A program made the translations under genes and the position numbers. Positions 43,536 through 52,276 of a stretch of DNA of 52,276 nucleotides are shown piece after piece (position 1 is the stretch's first letter; each line of letters begins with the position of its first letter). The notes beneath the pieces are model-generated. The model was not told where the DNA came from. It did not search any database and worked only from the letters and a program-made list of their open reading frames with translations. This stretch comes from Gnomoniopsis sp. IMI 355080 (lineage: Eukaryota; Ascomycota; Sordariomycetes; Diaporthales; Gnomoniaceae), in contig JAPEVC010000242.1 in assembly GCA_027946555.1 (NCBI GenBank), forward strand, positions 1 to 52,276. The letters run 5' to 3'.

Positions 43536-43999
43536 TCGGAGGGTAGGTAGGAGACGACAACCCTAATGACCATGTCGAGAAGTCGAGCGAGGTCCGGGTC
43601 GGTTTCGGGACGGTTGTGATCTCGGATTTCGAGATGAGCCTTTGTTTTCGCATACGGCAAGGTATTGAGAGTCGCAGAGGAAAATCATCGGCCTGCAGCT
43701 TCCGTCAAATTATAGTGGGGCACCCTGTCATCCGGCAACCCCCCCCCCCTCCCCAGCCCTTTGAGTTCTACCCTTGACGGGTCATTTATTTGCACATCGG
43801 AACAGGAGGGGGGAGGAATTCAATGTCCCCATGGTCCAAAGCTCGCCTATATCATTCTCAAGGTGCTAGGTAAACCCTGCAAGCACATTCCCAGTTTTAT
43901 TTCTGCCTCTTGATGGAGATCTATTTTAGGTGACCTTTATCGCGCATTTCAGATAGAAGCCAGGGTAATCTAAGGAGACCTTACTTCTTGAATTAAATA
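43536..43999. promoter_or_regulatory. Promoter of the AAA ATPase gene and 3' flank of tfb1
   Basis: 464 nt between two minus-strand genes. A long C-rich run lies at 43739-43758 (C12, T, C4). The stretch nearest 43536 should be the leader and promoter of the AAA ATPase gene. Confidence 0.5.
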
Positions 44000-45981
44000 T
44001 CAGTCATTCTCAGTAGACATCCTCATGCCCTCCTGAGCTAAAGCAGCCTCGTAGAGGCTTTGCGCCTTCTGGAGAGCCCCCAGAGAGGGGCCAAATAATG
44101 TCAGCATGGCCTCCCGTCCGCCGCCAACGTCCTTGAAACCAAGTCTCTGTCCGGTCGATTGCAAGTGAGCTGTTATACTTGCTCTTTGCTGAACCACCTG
44201 CGCCTTTCGTACTTGCTCAGCTTCGTCTGCCATCGCCTGAATTCGAATGGCTGATCTCTTGAGGGACTCCACGTGGTAACTCAGCTCCTGCGCTCGATCG
44301 GGGTCACCTGAAAGGAATGCGTCCCAGAAATGTCTCAAGAATTCAGTGGTTGTGCCACTGGTGAGTTTTGCCTTCTCGGTCAGTTCATGTGGTATGCCCA
44401 TCGGCGTGGTCTCGTCCGAGCTGTGGCCGTACAGCTCTGCACGGCTCTGTCCTAGCCCATCAAATATCTGTCTTTGCGCGGCCTTCATAGCCGACTTTGA
44501 CCCAACATGTAGCTTCTTCGGGTCATCCTCATCGTCCTCACTCTCGTCATCGACCCCCAAGCCAGAGTGAAGGTCAACGCCGCCACCTTTGGCAAACTTC
44601 AGGTTCTCTAAGTCTGAAGAGACACTTTTTAGGACCTCCCCAGGTATCTGTTGCTCATAGACTCTGTCAGGTGTAGAGGACGTGGTATTCTGATCTAAGA
44701 AAAATTGGCTCTGTTCTTTGATGTTGAGCATTATCCGTGTGTCCTCTGATTTGTCTCCAAGATCACGTAGTGTCAGCTCACGCCAGGTGGCATCGTCCAT
44801 ACCAAGTGTCTCGTCTGGATCGCGGTCCGCAGATGCAACATTCGACAAAAGCTTTCCGCTCGTGGCATTGAGGACCTGTATTATCGGCACATTCTTTCTC
44901 GGGCGCATCTCAATGTCTTTACTGTTGCCGCTCTTGACCCCGCCGGTGTTCTCTTCGTTACCCTCCACGTCGATGGTCTTGGGGAAATGGGCAGTCGCAA
45001 TCCTGCTCGCATATTTCAGCTGGTCCTCGGAGGCATCATACTTGTCGAAGATGGGATCGCGCCTGTCCGAGTCGGCCACGCGATCACCCTTGAGCTGTTT
45101 ACAAAGTCTTGACAGGAAGAACTTTGACCAAAATTCAGTTTCACTCAATGGCTTGGGCACATTTTCGTCGTAAGCGCGTTTCACGATGGGATGTTGATTG
45201 AAAATTTGCAGAGCCTGGGTCCTGTCGAGATTCATCTGAACTTGTTCAACGCCATCCTCGTCCTGGGTGACCTTGGCTTTCATGGTGGGTAGAATATTGT
45301 AGGCACCTCGTTTCTGCCGCTGTTCAATAGCAAAAGCGCGGAGAAGTCCGGTTCGGGCAGACCAGAACTGTTTGTTGAAGGCAGACCTTGGGATGCTTTC
45401 AGGTTTGTTGGCCATGGCATCGAGATGAGTTTGGTGCAGTTCCTTATTGGTTGCAAGCAAGGCAGTCTGCAGCTCGATATCGGCGACAAGGTAACTGTCG
45501 TCGAAGAGGCGAGCCTCAGCCGCAGTAGCGCCAGTGGTCGAGCCATTCGAGGCGGCCTGGGCGTCGGCTGCCTTTGGCAGGGACGGATCACCAGCCTTGG
45601 CGTCAGCAAGCAGCCTCGAGAGCAAGTCCTTGACAGCGTCGGCTTCTGCTCGAGCAGTATCCGGGGCGTTGAAGTGGAACATGTAGGTGGGCGCATCACC
45701 ACCTGACTGGGGAGGCTTCGCGACTATCTTCAGTATGACCTTGGGGCTGGTGACTGGCGTTTGTTGCAGATCTACATGCTGCAGGTCAGTCTGTGGTCCC
45801 CAAGGCTGGCTACGAGGGCCATGGGCCAGAAGGGCTCACTGGTAATGTTTGATATGGACAGGGCAACAGTGGGAGTGCCGGTCGCCGGCAGAGGCGTCCA
45901 GGTGACCGAGGACTGATCGTCTGAAATGGCGATGATGCCCTCTTTCTTTTTGAAGACGGCCTTGCCTCTGGGCGTAGCCAT
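44000..45981 (-). CDS. tfb1: TFIIH core subunit Tfb1/p62
   Basis: Tfb1 is a core subunit of TFIIH, needed for RNA polymerase II initiation and nucleotide excision repair; its PH domain binds acidic activators and TFIIE. Minus-strand exons 45981-45840 and 45771-44000 encode 637 aa (yeast 642). The 68-nt intron (gtgagc...catgtag) joins SISNIT to NLQQTPVTSPKVILKI, giving the complete PH domain: MATPRGKAVFKKKEGIIAIS at the start, through to TYMFHFN near residue 80. Two BSD domains follow, with their FW signatures at about 184 (FNKQFWSARTGLLRAFAIEQ) and 264 (ETEFWSKFFLSRLC). The C-terminus is helical (ELSYHVESLKRSAIRIQAMA). The intermediate region holds an acidic loop (DDESEDDEDDPKK). Identification is secure. 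Confidence 0.95.
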
Positions 45982-46393
45982 TTTGAGGAAGTGTTATTGT
46001 CGTGTGAACAGATGTCAGGACGAGATGCTCCCGATTCTCTTTTGAACTGAGAATGGAGCGCGTCATTCCCCTTTCCGAGAAGGGCTTAAATAATGATAAG
46101 CCTGCCTCTGGCATCCAAAGAAAGTGTTGCTGCGGTTGCAGATATTGTACGCTCTTCCCTAAGCCAGGATCTCTAGGCACTTCCAAGAGGCTCTTGTTCT
46201 AGGGCTTGTCTTGATACTTCTCCAAATTCTCGCGCAGCGTCTGCTTATACTGGACTGTTCGGATGGTAGCACCTTGTCCTTTTCGAATGCCGTTTTGAAG
46301 ACACACTAGGTGATTTCAAGTAGAGCAGACGGCGTCAAGAACTCCAATCTGCCAGGGTTGGGGTTTGCGTGGCTATGTACTGTACTGTTGCAA

Positions 46394-46407
46394 TACCTAG
46401 GTACCTA
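46394..46407. repeat. TACCTAGGTA/TAGGTACCTA overlapping palindromes, copy 5
   Basis: TACCTAGGTA (46394-46403) overlaps TAGGTACCTA (46398-46407), about 960 nt before the kgd1 start. Confidence 0.8.
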
Positions 46408-47203
46408 TAAAGGTAGTGCTAGGCAGGGTAATGATACCTACCTTAGTAGGGATCCTTCACATATCCTACATCCATATGGGCAGCTGAAGCTATTAGCGAT
46501 ACTTTGTATATTGACTTGTTCTAAATGCCTACTCGATCCGTTCATAGTGAGACCGTCCCTGTGACCCACAAGGGAGGATTCTCATGAACCAAACAGGATG
46601 TTCATCTGATCGGGTTCTCCGGCGCTTGTGCCCTGATCGCCCTTTCGCCTTTTGGCTTTCGGGGTGTGGGTACCCAACAAGTGAGTGCGCTGTACAGTAT
46701 GTACTGTACTTGGAGAGCAAGAATGCACCTGTGTTCCTTGAAAGAGAGGTCTGTAACGTCAAGCGTATGGGAAAGATCTTGGAGCAAGACCTTGACCGAC
46801 ATTTCACTGCAAAATACGCTGAATAGGCGGATATTAGGACCTGTTGGCAACGCATATACATAGTCTGGCAGTCTGGATGAGGTATTTATTATTTGGTACC
46901 TGGCGTTGGCATCGCCCAATCCTGTGAGGTGGGATCCAAAGCTGGCTTAGGTTGTCAGCACACGTTTGAATTTCTGCGTTCCGGCTAAGCTTGTCGTCAT
47001 CCTGCTTCTTCCGCGCCGTGGTGCCGAGCCACTTTTCCTTCCTTTCAAACTTCTCCGGCGACCTTGCCTCTTTGCTCACAACCACCTACCATATCAACCC
47101 GGCACGACCCGGCCCCGGATGTCTAGATTCTCGGGAAGGGAGCTGTCAACTCTGCGACGCGAATCATAACAACCCTTCGAGTGGTACGCTTTGGCCCCAG
47201 CCC

Positions 47204-47217
47204 TACCTAGGTACCTA
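47204..47217. repeat. TACCTAGGTA/TAGGTACCTA overlapping palindromes, copy 6
   Basis: TACCTAGGTA (47204-47213) overlaps TAGGTACCTA (47208-47217), and is followed by CTACCTACCTGACCTACC, about 150 nt before the kgd1 start codon. Confidence 0.8.
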
Positions 47218-47367
47218 CCTACCTGACCTACCTTTTATCACCTGCCACCTACCAGCTACCACCCGCCCATCTACCTACAGGTATCTAGAGCCAGCATCTC
47301 ACAGCTACCGTCTCCAGCTCTGCCGCCTTCTCGATCCTTTCCTCGGCATCCCACCAGCTTGCCCATC

Positions 47368-50300
47368 ATGCAGCGGCTCTGTCGTGCGAGCAGCCATGCT
47401 CTGCGAGCAACGCGCTCCTCTTACGCCATGTCCGCCACACGACGCCCCCTCGCGCTGTCCTTGCAGTCGCAACGTCGATTCAAGAGCGCCCTTTTCAATG
47501 CACCCGATCCCAATGACAACTTCCTCCAGGGCGAGAATGCGAACTACATCGACGAGATGTACATCCAGTACAAGCAGGACCCCAAGAGCGTGCACGTCTC
47601 ATGGCAAGTGTATTTCAAGAACATGGAAACAGGCAACATGCCCATTTCCCAGGCTTTCCAACCTCCTCCCAACCTCGTCCCTGCCTCCTCTGCCAGCGTT
47701 ACCGGCCTGGCCGCCGGCGCAGGTGTAGGGCTGGGCGAGGGGTCCGACATCGACAATCATCTAAAAGTCCAGCTTCTTGTTCGCGCATACCAAGCAAGAG
47801 GCCATCTTAATGCGAAGATTGACCCTCTAGGAATTCGTCAGGAGTCCAAAGGCTTTGGCAATATCAAGCCCAAGGAGCTGAGCCTCGACTACTACCAGTT
47901 CACCGAAAAGGACCTGGACACCGAGTACACCCTGGGCCCTGGCATCCTGCCTCGCTTCAGGAAGGAGGGCAGGGAAAAGATGACTCTGCGTGAGATCGTC
48001 GATGCGTGCGAGAAGATCTACTGTGGTTCTTTTGGTGTCGAGTTCATTCACATTCCCGACAGGGAGAAGTGCGACTGGCTGAGAGAGCGCATCGAGGTCC
48101 CCAAGCCCTTTAAATATTCTCACGATGAGAAGAGGCGCATCCTCGACCGCCTGATCTGGAGTTCCAGCTTCGAGTCGTTCCTCGCCACAAAGTACCCCAA
48201 CGACAAGCGCTTTGGTCTCGAAGGTTGCGAGACTCTGGTTCCCGGCATGAAAGCTTTGATTGACCGCAGTGTTGACTATGGCGTCAAAGACATTGTCATT
48301 GGAATGCCTCACCGTGGGCGTCTGAACGTGCTCAGCAACGTGGTGCGCAAGCCCAACGAGTCCATTTTCAGTGAGTTTGGCGGAAGCGCTGCTGCCGAAG
48401 ACGAGGGTTCCGGTGATGTCAAGTATCATCTGGGTATGAACTTTGAGAGACCTACCCCGTCAGGAAAGCGCGTGCAGCTCTCGCTGGTCGCCAATCCTTC
48501 CCACTTGGAGGCAGAGGATCCGGTTGTTCTGGGCAAGACCCGCGCTATCCAGCACTACAACAACGACGAGAAGACCCATCGCAGCGCCATGGGCGTTCTG
48601 CTGCACGGCGACGCTGCCTTTGCTGCTCAGGGTGTTGTTTACGAATGTCTCGGTTTCCACTCTCTGCCGGCCTACTCCACCGGTGGTACTGTTCATATGG
48701 TCGTCAACAACCAGATCGGTTTCACCACCGATCCTCGTTTCGCACGATCCACCCCTTACTGCACCGACATTGCTAAAGCCATCGATGCCCCTGTATTCCA
48801 CGTCAACGCCGATGATGTGGAGGCTGTCAACTTCGTTTCTCAGTTGGCTGCTGATTGGAGGGCTGAGTTCCAGCAGGACGTGGTCATCGACCTTGTTTGC
48901 TACCGCAAACACGGTCACAACGAGACGGACCAGCCTTCTTTCACTCAGCCCCTCATGTATAAGCGCATTCAGTCGCACGCAGCCCAGATCGACATCTACG
49001 TGGATCAGCTCCTCAAGGATGGCACCTTCTCCAAAGAGGATATCGAGGAGCACAAGAAATGGGTCTGGGGTATGCTCGAGGAGAGCTTCTCCAAGTCCAA
49101 GGACTACCAGCCCACCTCCAAGGAATGGACCACGTCTGCGTGGAACGGTTTCAAGTCGCCCAAGGAGCTGGCTACCGAAATCCTGCCGCACAACCCAACT
49201 GCCATCAAGAGAGACACTCTGGAACACATTGGCACGGTCATCGGCTCCGTTCCTGAGGGCTTCAACATTCACCGCAATCTTAAGCGCATCACGTCCAACC
49301 GAACAAAGTCCGTCATTGAGGGCAAAAATATTGATTGGTCGACAGCTGAGGCCCTAGCATTTGGTTCTCTGGTGTCGGAAGGACACCATGTCCGTGTGGC
49401 TGGTCAGGATGTCGAGCGCGGTACCTTCTCGCAGCGCCACGCTGTGTTCCACGACCAGGAGAATGAGGACACTTATACACCACTGCAACACATCAGCAAA
49501 GACCAGGGCAAGTTTGTTATTTCCAACTCGTCTCTGAGCGAGTTTGGTGCCCTTGGCTTCGAGTATGGATACTCACTGACATCGCCGAATGCCTTGGTCA
49601 TGTGGGAGGCTCAATTCGGTGATTTTGCGAACAACGCACAATGCATCATCGACCAATTCATTGCATCTGGTGAAGTCAAATGGATGCAAAGGACTGGCCT
49701 CGTCATGTCCCTGCCACACGGATATGATGGCCAAGGCCCAGAGCACTCCTCGGGCCGGCTCGAGCGTTACCTACAGCTCTGCAACGAGGACCCTCGCATT
49801 TTCCCGTCTGAAGAGAATCTGCATCGTCAGCACCAGGACTGCAATATGCAGATCGCCTACATGACCACCCCGGCGAACCTGTTCCACGTCCTCCGTCGCC
49901 AAATGCACAGGCAATTCCGGAAACGTAAGTTACCCTGTTTGATTCGTCAAAATGCACGCCAATAATTAACGAATTTACAGCCTTGATCATCTTCTTCTCA
50001 AAATCTCTTCTGCGTCATCCTCTTGCTCGCTCCAACGTAGAGGACTTCATCGGCGACTCGCAGTTCCAGTGGATTATTGAGGATCCAGCACACGCGAGTG
50101 GTGACATTAAGGCGCGAGAGGAGATTGATCGTGTTGTCATCTGTTCTGGCCAGGTTTACGCCGCACTGCACAAGTACCGTGCAGACAACAAGATCAACGA
50201 CGTGGCCATCACCCGTATCGAGCAGCTAAACCCCTTCCCATGGAAACAGCTGAAGGAGAACCTCGACAGTTACCCCAACGCCAAGACCATTGTATGGGCA

Positions 50301-50522
50301 CAGGAGGAGCCTCTTAATGCCGGTGCTTGGACCTTCACACAACCGCGTATCGAGACGCTATTGAACGAGACCGAGCATCACAATCACAAGCATGTCATGT
50401 ACGCTGGTCGTAACCCAAGCGCGTCAGTAGCTACGGGTCTGAAGGCTTCTCACGTGAAGGAGGAGCAAGAGTTACTGGAGATGGCATATACTGTGCAACA
50501 GGATAAGCTCAAGGGAGAGTGA
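47368..50522 (+). CDS. kgd1: 2-oxoglutarate dehydrogenase E1 component, mitochondrial
   Basis: E1 of the 2-oxoglutarate dehydrogenase complex of the TCA cycle: thiamine diphosphate-dependent decarboxylation of 2-oxoglutarate and transfer of the succinyl group to the E2 lipoamide. Exons 47368-49924 and 49981-50522 encode 1032 aa (yeast 1014). The 56-nt intron (gtaagt, ...ttacag) joins RQFRK to PLIIFFSKSLLRHPLARS. The start is ATG 47368 (MQRLCRASSHALRATRSSYA), a clear mitochondrial presequence. Then follow the E1 N-terminal motif (NYIDEMYIQYKQDPKSVHVSW region), active-site segment IGMPHRGRLNVL, substrate-loop region SLVANPSHLEAEDPVVLGKT, the diphosphate-binding stretch HGDAAFAAQGVVYE to NNQIGFTT, and the transketolase-like pyrimidine domain (GHHVRVAGQDVERGTFSQRH). 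The C-terminal domain ends in QDKLKGE. Codon bias is strong, so long antisense frames overlap it. Confidence 0.98.
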
Positions 50523-51004
50523 AGGACATGGCGATAGAAGCAATATGAGCACGACTTGGTTGGTGTACATGGCCGAGGGAATTCAAGGACGCTTGATCAG
50601 TTACATGAGCACGCACTGCGCCAGCATTTCTTTTGTACAGATAACCAAACTCTCCATGATACTGTACAGGGTGTAGAATTATGGGTTGGATGAATGCAAA
50701 CGTGCAATTTGATCCTTGTCTTGCGTCGTTACAAGTGCATCATTATGTTCCACAGCATTGTTCTAGTAACCGACATGGAAAAGACGTGTACGGGGACAGA
50801 TGAGGAAAAGGCCAGATTTGCTTATTTGGCTAAGTCGACACTCCTTCAAGGCCTTGCGAATAATTAGCCTGTGAATCAATAAGTGAGATCACTTTAGGAG
50901 AATTAGACTGGAAAGGCTCGCGAGAGGTGTAGTGGCTTTGATAGACGTTTGGACCTCATCACAGCTGGACTTTTCGTTGCAAGTAAGCCAATGAGATCAC
51001 CCAT
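50523..51004. other. 3' intergenic between convergent kgd1 and cia1
   Basis: 482 nt between two stop codons. AT-richer than the flanks; an aataagtgag stretch near 50879 and several AATTA words could serve 3' processing. No gene is visible. Confidence 0.5.
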
Positions 51005-52276
51005 TTAAGCTGATAGATCCAGTCGAGGTTTGACGACCTTCCATGGCTTGACTGCTCCATTGTCACCTGTCGTGATAAGCATTTCCTCGATGCCTCGAGC
51101 TTCTGAGCCGGAGTCAAATCTGCGGCACCATGTTATATGGTTAATCTCGTAGGGCCCATGGGCATTCTTGACGGTCGTCAAGAGCTGCCATTCTGGCGAG
51201 CCCGAGAATCCTTGCATCTTGGTACTCTTCTTGACGTCCTCTGTCGATTTTGTCCCATTGGACACAGCGTAGCCGTCTGTGGCGAGTTGAGTCTCTTCCT
51301 TGTATACAGCGATGACACCATCGCTACCTGTACTGGCAATCAGACCTGTCGACGCACTCCACGCTGCCGAATACACATCCCTTGTGTGCGCCGCCGGCAA
51401 AGTAGCTGAGCATTCCCACTCTTCTCTCACGGACGCTCGCATAGTGTTCGGTATGCCACCCAAGCCAGATTGGAACATTGGATTCCTTCCGTCGCCTTCT
51501 TGCTCATCTTCGTCCTCTTTCAAGGTCCAGATACGTATGGTCTTATCGGCAGAGAAGCTCATCAGCCGCGGGAACCTTTGTCTGTCCGGATTTGGTTCCC
51601 ACTGTACCCCCCATACGGTCCCTTTGTGGCCTTCTAATACAGCCACAGACACCCATTCACCATCTCCGTCCTCACGCCATATCCTGACGTTATTATCATA
51701 ACTGCTGCTGGCCAGCACGTCAGCACCGTATCTACCCTTGGCGGTACGCCCCGGCACGTCTGGACACCAGGCCACGCACTTTACATCGCCATCATGTTCG
51801 TTCAGGACGGCGACGGTTTCCCACTCGTCCTCACCCTCTTCGGCGCCCACATCCTCCCATATCCAAACGGATTTGTCGCGGCTGCAGGTGGCCAGGAACT
51901 GGCCGGCAGGTGAGAATGCAACGCTCTTGACTTCGGATTCATGGCCCTCGAGCACTAAAGTAAACTCCCAGTCGTCGCTCTTGGTAGAGTCATGATCGTC
52001 ATCAGCACCATTCGTGGTAGAAACTTCCATCTCCAAGCTTTGTTTCTGTGCAGACTCGAGGTCAGGGATGTTGTCGGCATCCCAGCGCCACAGCGCGGCG
52101 GTGGAGTCGAAGCTGGCGGTGACGAGGCAGAGCTTGTGCGGGGACAAGGCGGGTTTCCAGGCGCCGGTGCGGACGGAGCGCGAGTGACCGCCGGTCAAGG
52201 AACTATGGGAGGAGAGGGTGGAGAGCGAATAGATGGTCACTGCTTTCGAATGGCATGTTGCGAGAAGGGGCAGGGT
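51005..52276 (-). CDS. cia1: Cytosolic iron-sulfur assembly WD40 protein Cia1, 5'-truncated
   Basis: Cia1/CIAO1 is the WD40 propeller of the CIA targeting complex, which passes Fe-S clusters to cytosolic and nuclear apoproteins. The frame runs open to the window edge, so the start codon lies outside; upstream of VTIYSLSTLS the frame reads TLPLLATCHSKA, the expected first blade, leaving perhaps 20-25 residues missing. 423 codons are present. Blades are recognisable by GH/AH starts: GGHSRSVRTGAWKP, GHESEVKSVAFSP with DKSVWIWE, EHDGDVKCVAWCP with YDNNVRIWR, GHKGTVWGVQWEP with DKTIRIWT, AHTRDVYSAAWSAS, and AHGPYEINHITWCRR, giving seven with the N-terminal one. Acidic loops (ATNGADDDHDST-like and EDEDEQEGDG) separate blades. 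The fit to the fungal Cia1 order is good. Confidence 0.9.
   Translation of the reverse strand, partial: TLPLLATCHSKAVTIYSLSTLSSHSSLTGGHSRSVRTGAWKPALSPHKLCLVTASFDSTAALWRWDADNIPDLESAQKQSLEMEVSTTNGADDDHDSTKSDDWEFTLVLEGHESEVKSVAFSPAGQFLATCSRDKSVWIWEDVGAEEGEDEWETVAVLNEHDGDVKCVAWCPDVPGRTAKGRYGADVLASSSYDNNVRIWREDGDGEWVSVAVLEGHKGTVWGVQWEPNPDRQRFPRLMSFSADKTIRIWTLKEDEDEQEGDGRNPMFQSGLGGIPNTMRASVREEWECSATLPAAHTRDVYSAAWSASTGLIASTGSDGVIAVYKEETQLATDGYAVSNGTKSTEDVKKSTKMQGFSGSPEWQLLTTVKNAHGPYEINHITWCRRFDSGSEARGIEEMLITTGDNGAVKPWKVVKPRLDLSA

Larger units (their letters stand above)
45982..47367. promoter_or_regulatory. Divergent promoter of tfb1 and kgd1
   Basis: 1.4 kb between divergent starts. Two TACCTAGGTA palindromic blocks (46394-46407, 47204-47217) lie here, with a TATA-like cctataaagg at 46404. 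A CTAC/ACCT-rich leader covers 47203-47280, upstream of the kgd1 start. Short open frames around 46310-46860 lack support. Confidence 0.5.

Noticed and set aside
43739..43758. C12 and C4 run as a possible assembly gap or G-quadruplex
   Set aside because: A single homopolymer with one interruption does not give four separated runs; likely a simple slippage tract.
48460..49272. 270-codon open frame antisense to kgd1, plus other overlapping frames up to 304 codons
   Set aside because: Same codon-bias effect over a certain gene; no independent support.

Overview
This window is nuclear DNA of a filamentous ascomycete (Pezizomycotina, probably Sordariomycetes). The basis is gene content, short introns (mostly 51-129 nt, GTRNGT donors, CTRAY branch points just upstream of the acceptor), UTR-like CT-rich leaders, genes on both strands without operons, and complete eukaryotic proteins recognisable by motif (SF3b2/Cus1, Suz12, Mms22, Lin1, Tfb1, Kgd1, Atp2, Cia1). 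I see no prophage, insertion sequence, CRISPR array, rRNA or tRNA, and no secondary-metabolite core enzyme. Exon boundaries below were worked out by hand from splice motifs and reading-frame continuity.

Layout, left to right: Cus1/SF3B2 (+, 0.6-2.5 kb); a 2.6 kb gene-free stretch; Suz12 of PRC2 (-, 5.1-7.5 kb) with a PHD finger completed by splicing; a 3 kb gene-free stretch; an F-box-like protein (-, 10.5-12.8 kb); a 2.2 kb divergent promoter region; an unrecognised disordered protein with a helical C-terminus (+, 15.0-17.2 kb), tentatively an AFF/Ebp1-like elongation scaffold; Lin1/CD2BP2 (+, 18.0-19.5 kb); a secreted intradiol dioxygenase (-, 20.6-21.8 kb); Mms22/Mus7 in one 6.6 kb exon (-, 22.4-29.0 kb).

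The right half is rich in nuclear genes for mitochondrial proteins: a 72-residue membrane protein in three exons (+, 29.4 kb, location unknown), cytochrome c oxidase subunit 5 (+, 30.3 kb), the ClpX-type unfoldase Mcx1 (-, 31.6-33.6 kb), then glycogen branching enzyme (+, 34.8-37.4 kb, nine exons), ATP synthase beta (+, 38.1-40.1 kb), a mitochondrial AAA ATPase with an Msp1-like C-terminal module (-, 40.7-43.5 kb), TFIIH subunit Tfb1 (-, 44.0-46.0 kb), 2-oxoglutarate dehydrogenase E1 (+, 47.4-50.5 kb), and the 5'-truncated cytosolic Fe-S assembly WD40 protein Cia1 (-, 51.0 kb to the window edge).

The genes do not form one pathway. Themes are RNA processing and transcription (Cus1, Lin1, Tfb1, perhaps the 15 kb gene), chromatin and genome maintenance (Suz12, Mms22), and respiration (Cox5, Atp2, Kgd1, Mcx1). 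The most interesting observations are the VEFS-PHD architecture of Suz12, the possible AFF-like scaffold, a dispersed perfect palindrome TACCTAGGTA confined to intergenic DNA, a frame-preserving intron in the splicing factor gene, and a degenerate nucleotide-binding module in the AAA ATPase.
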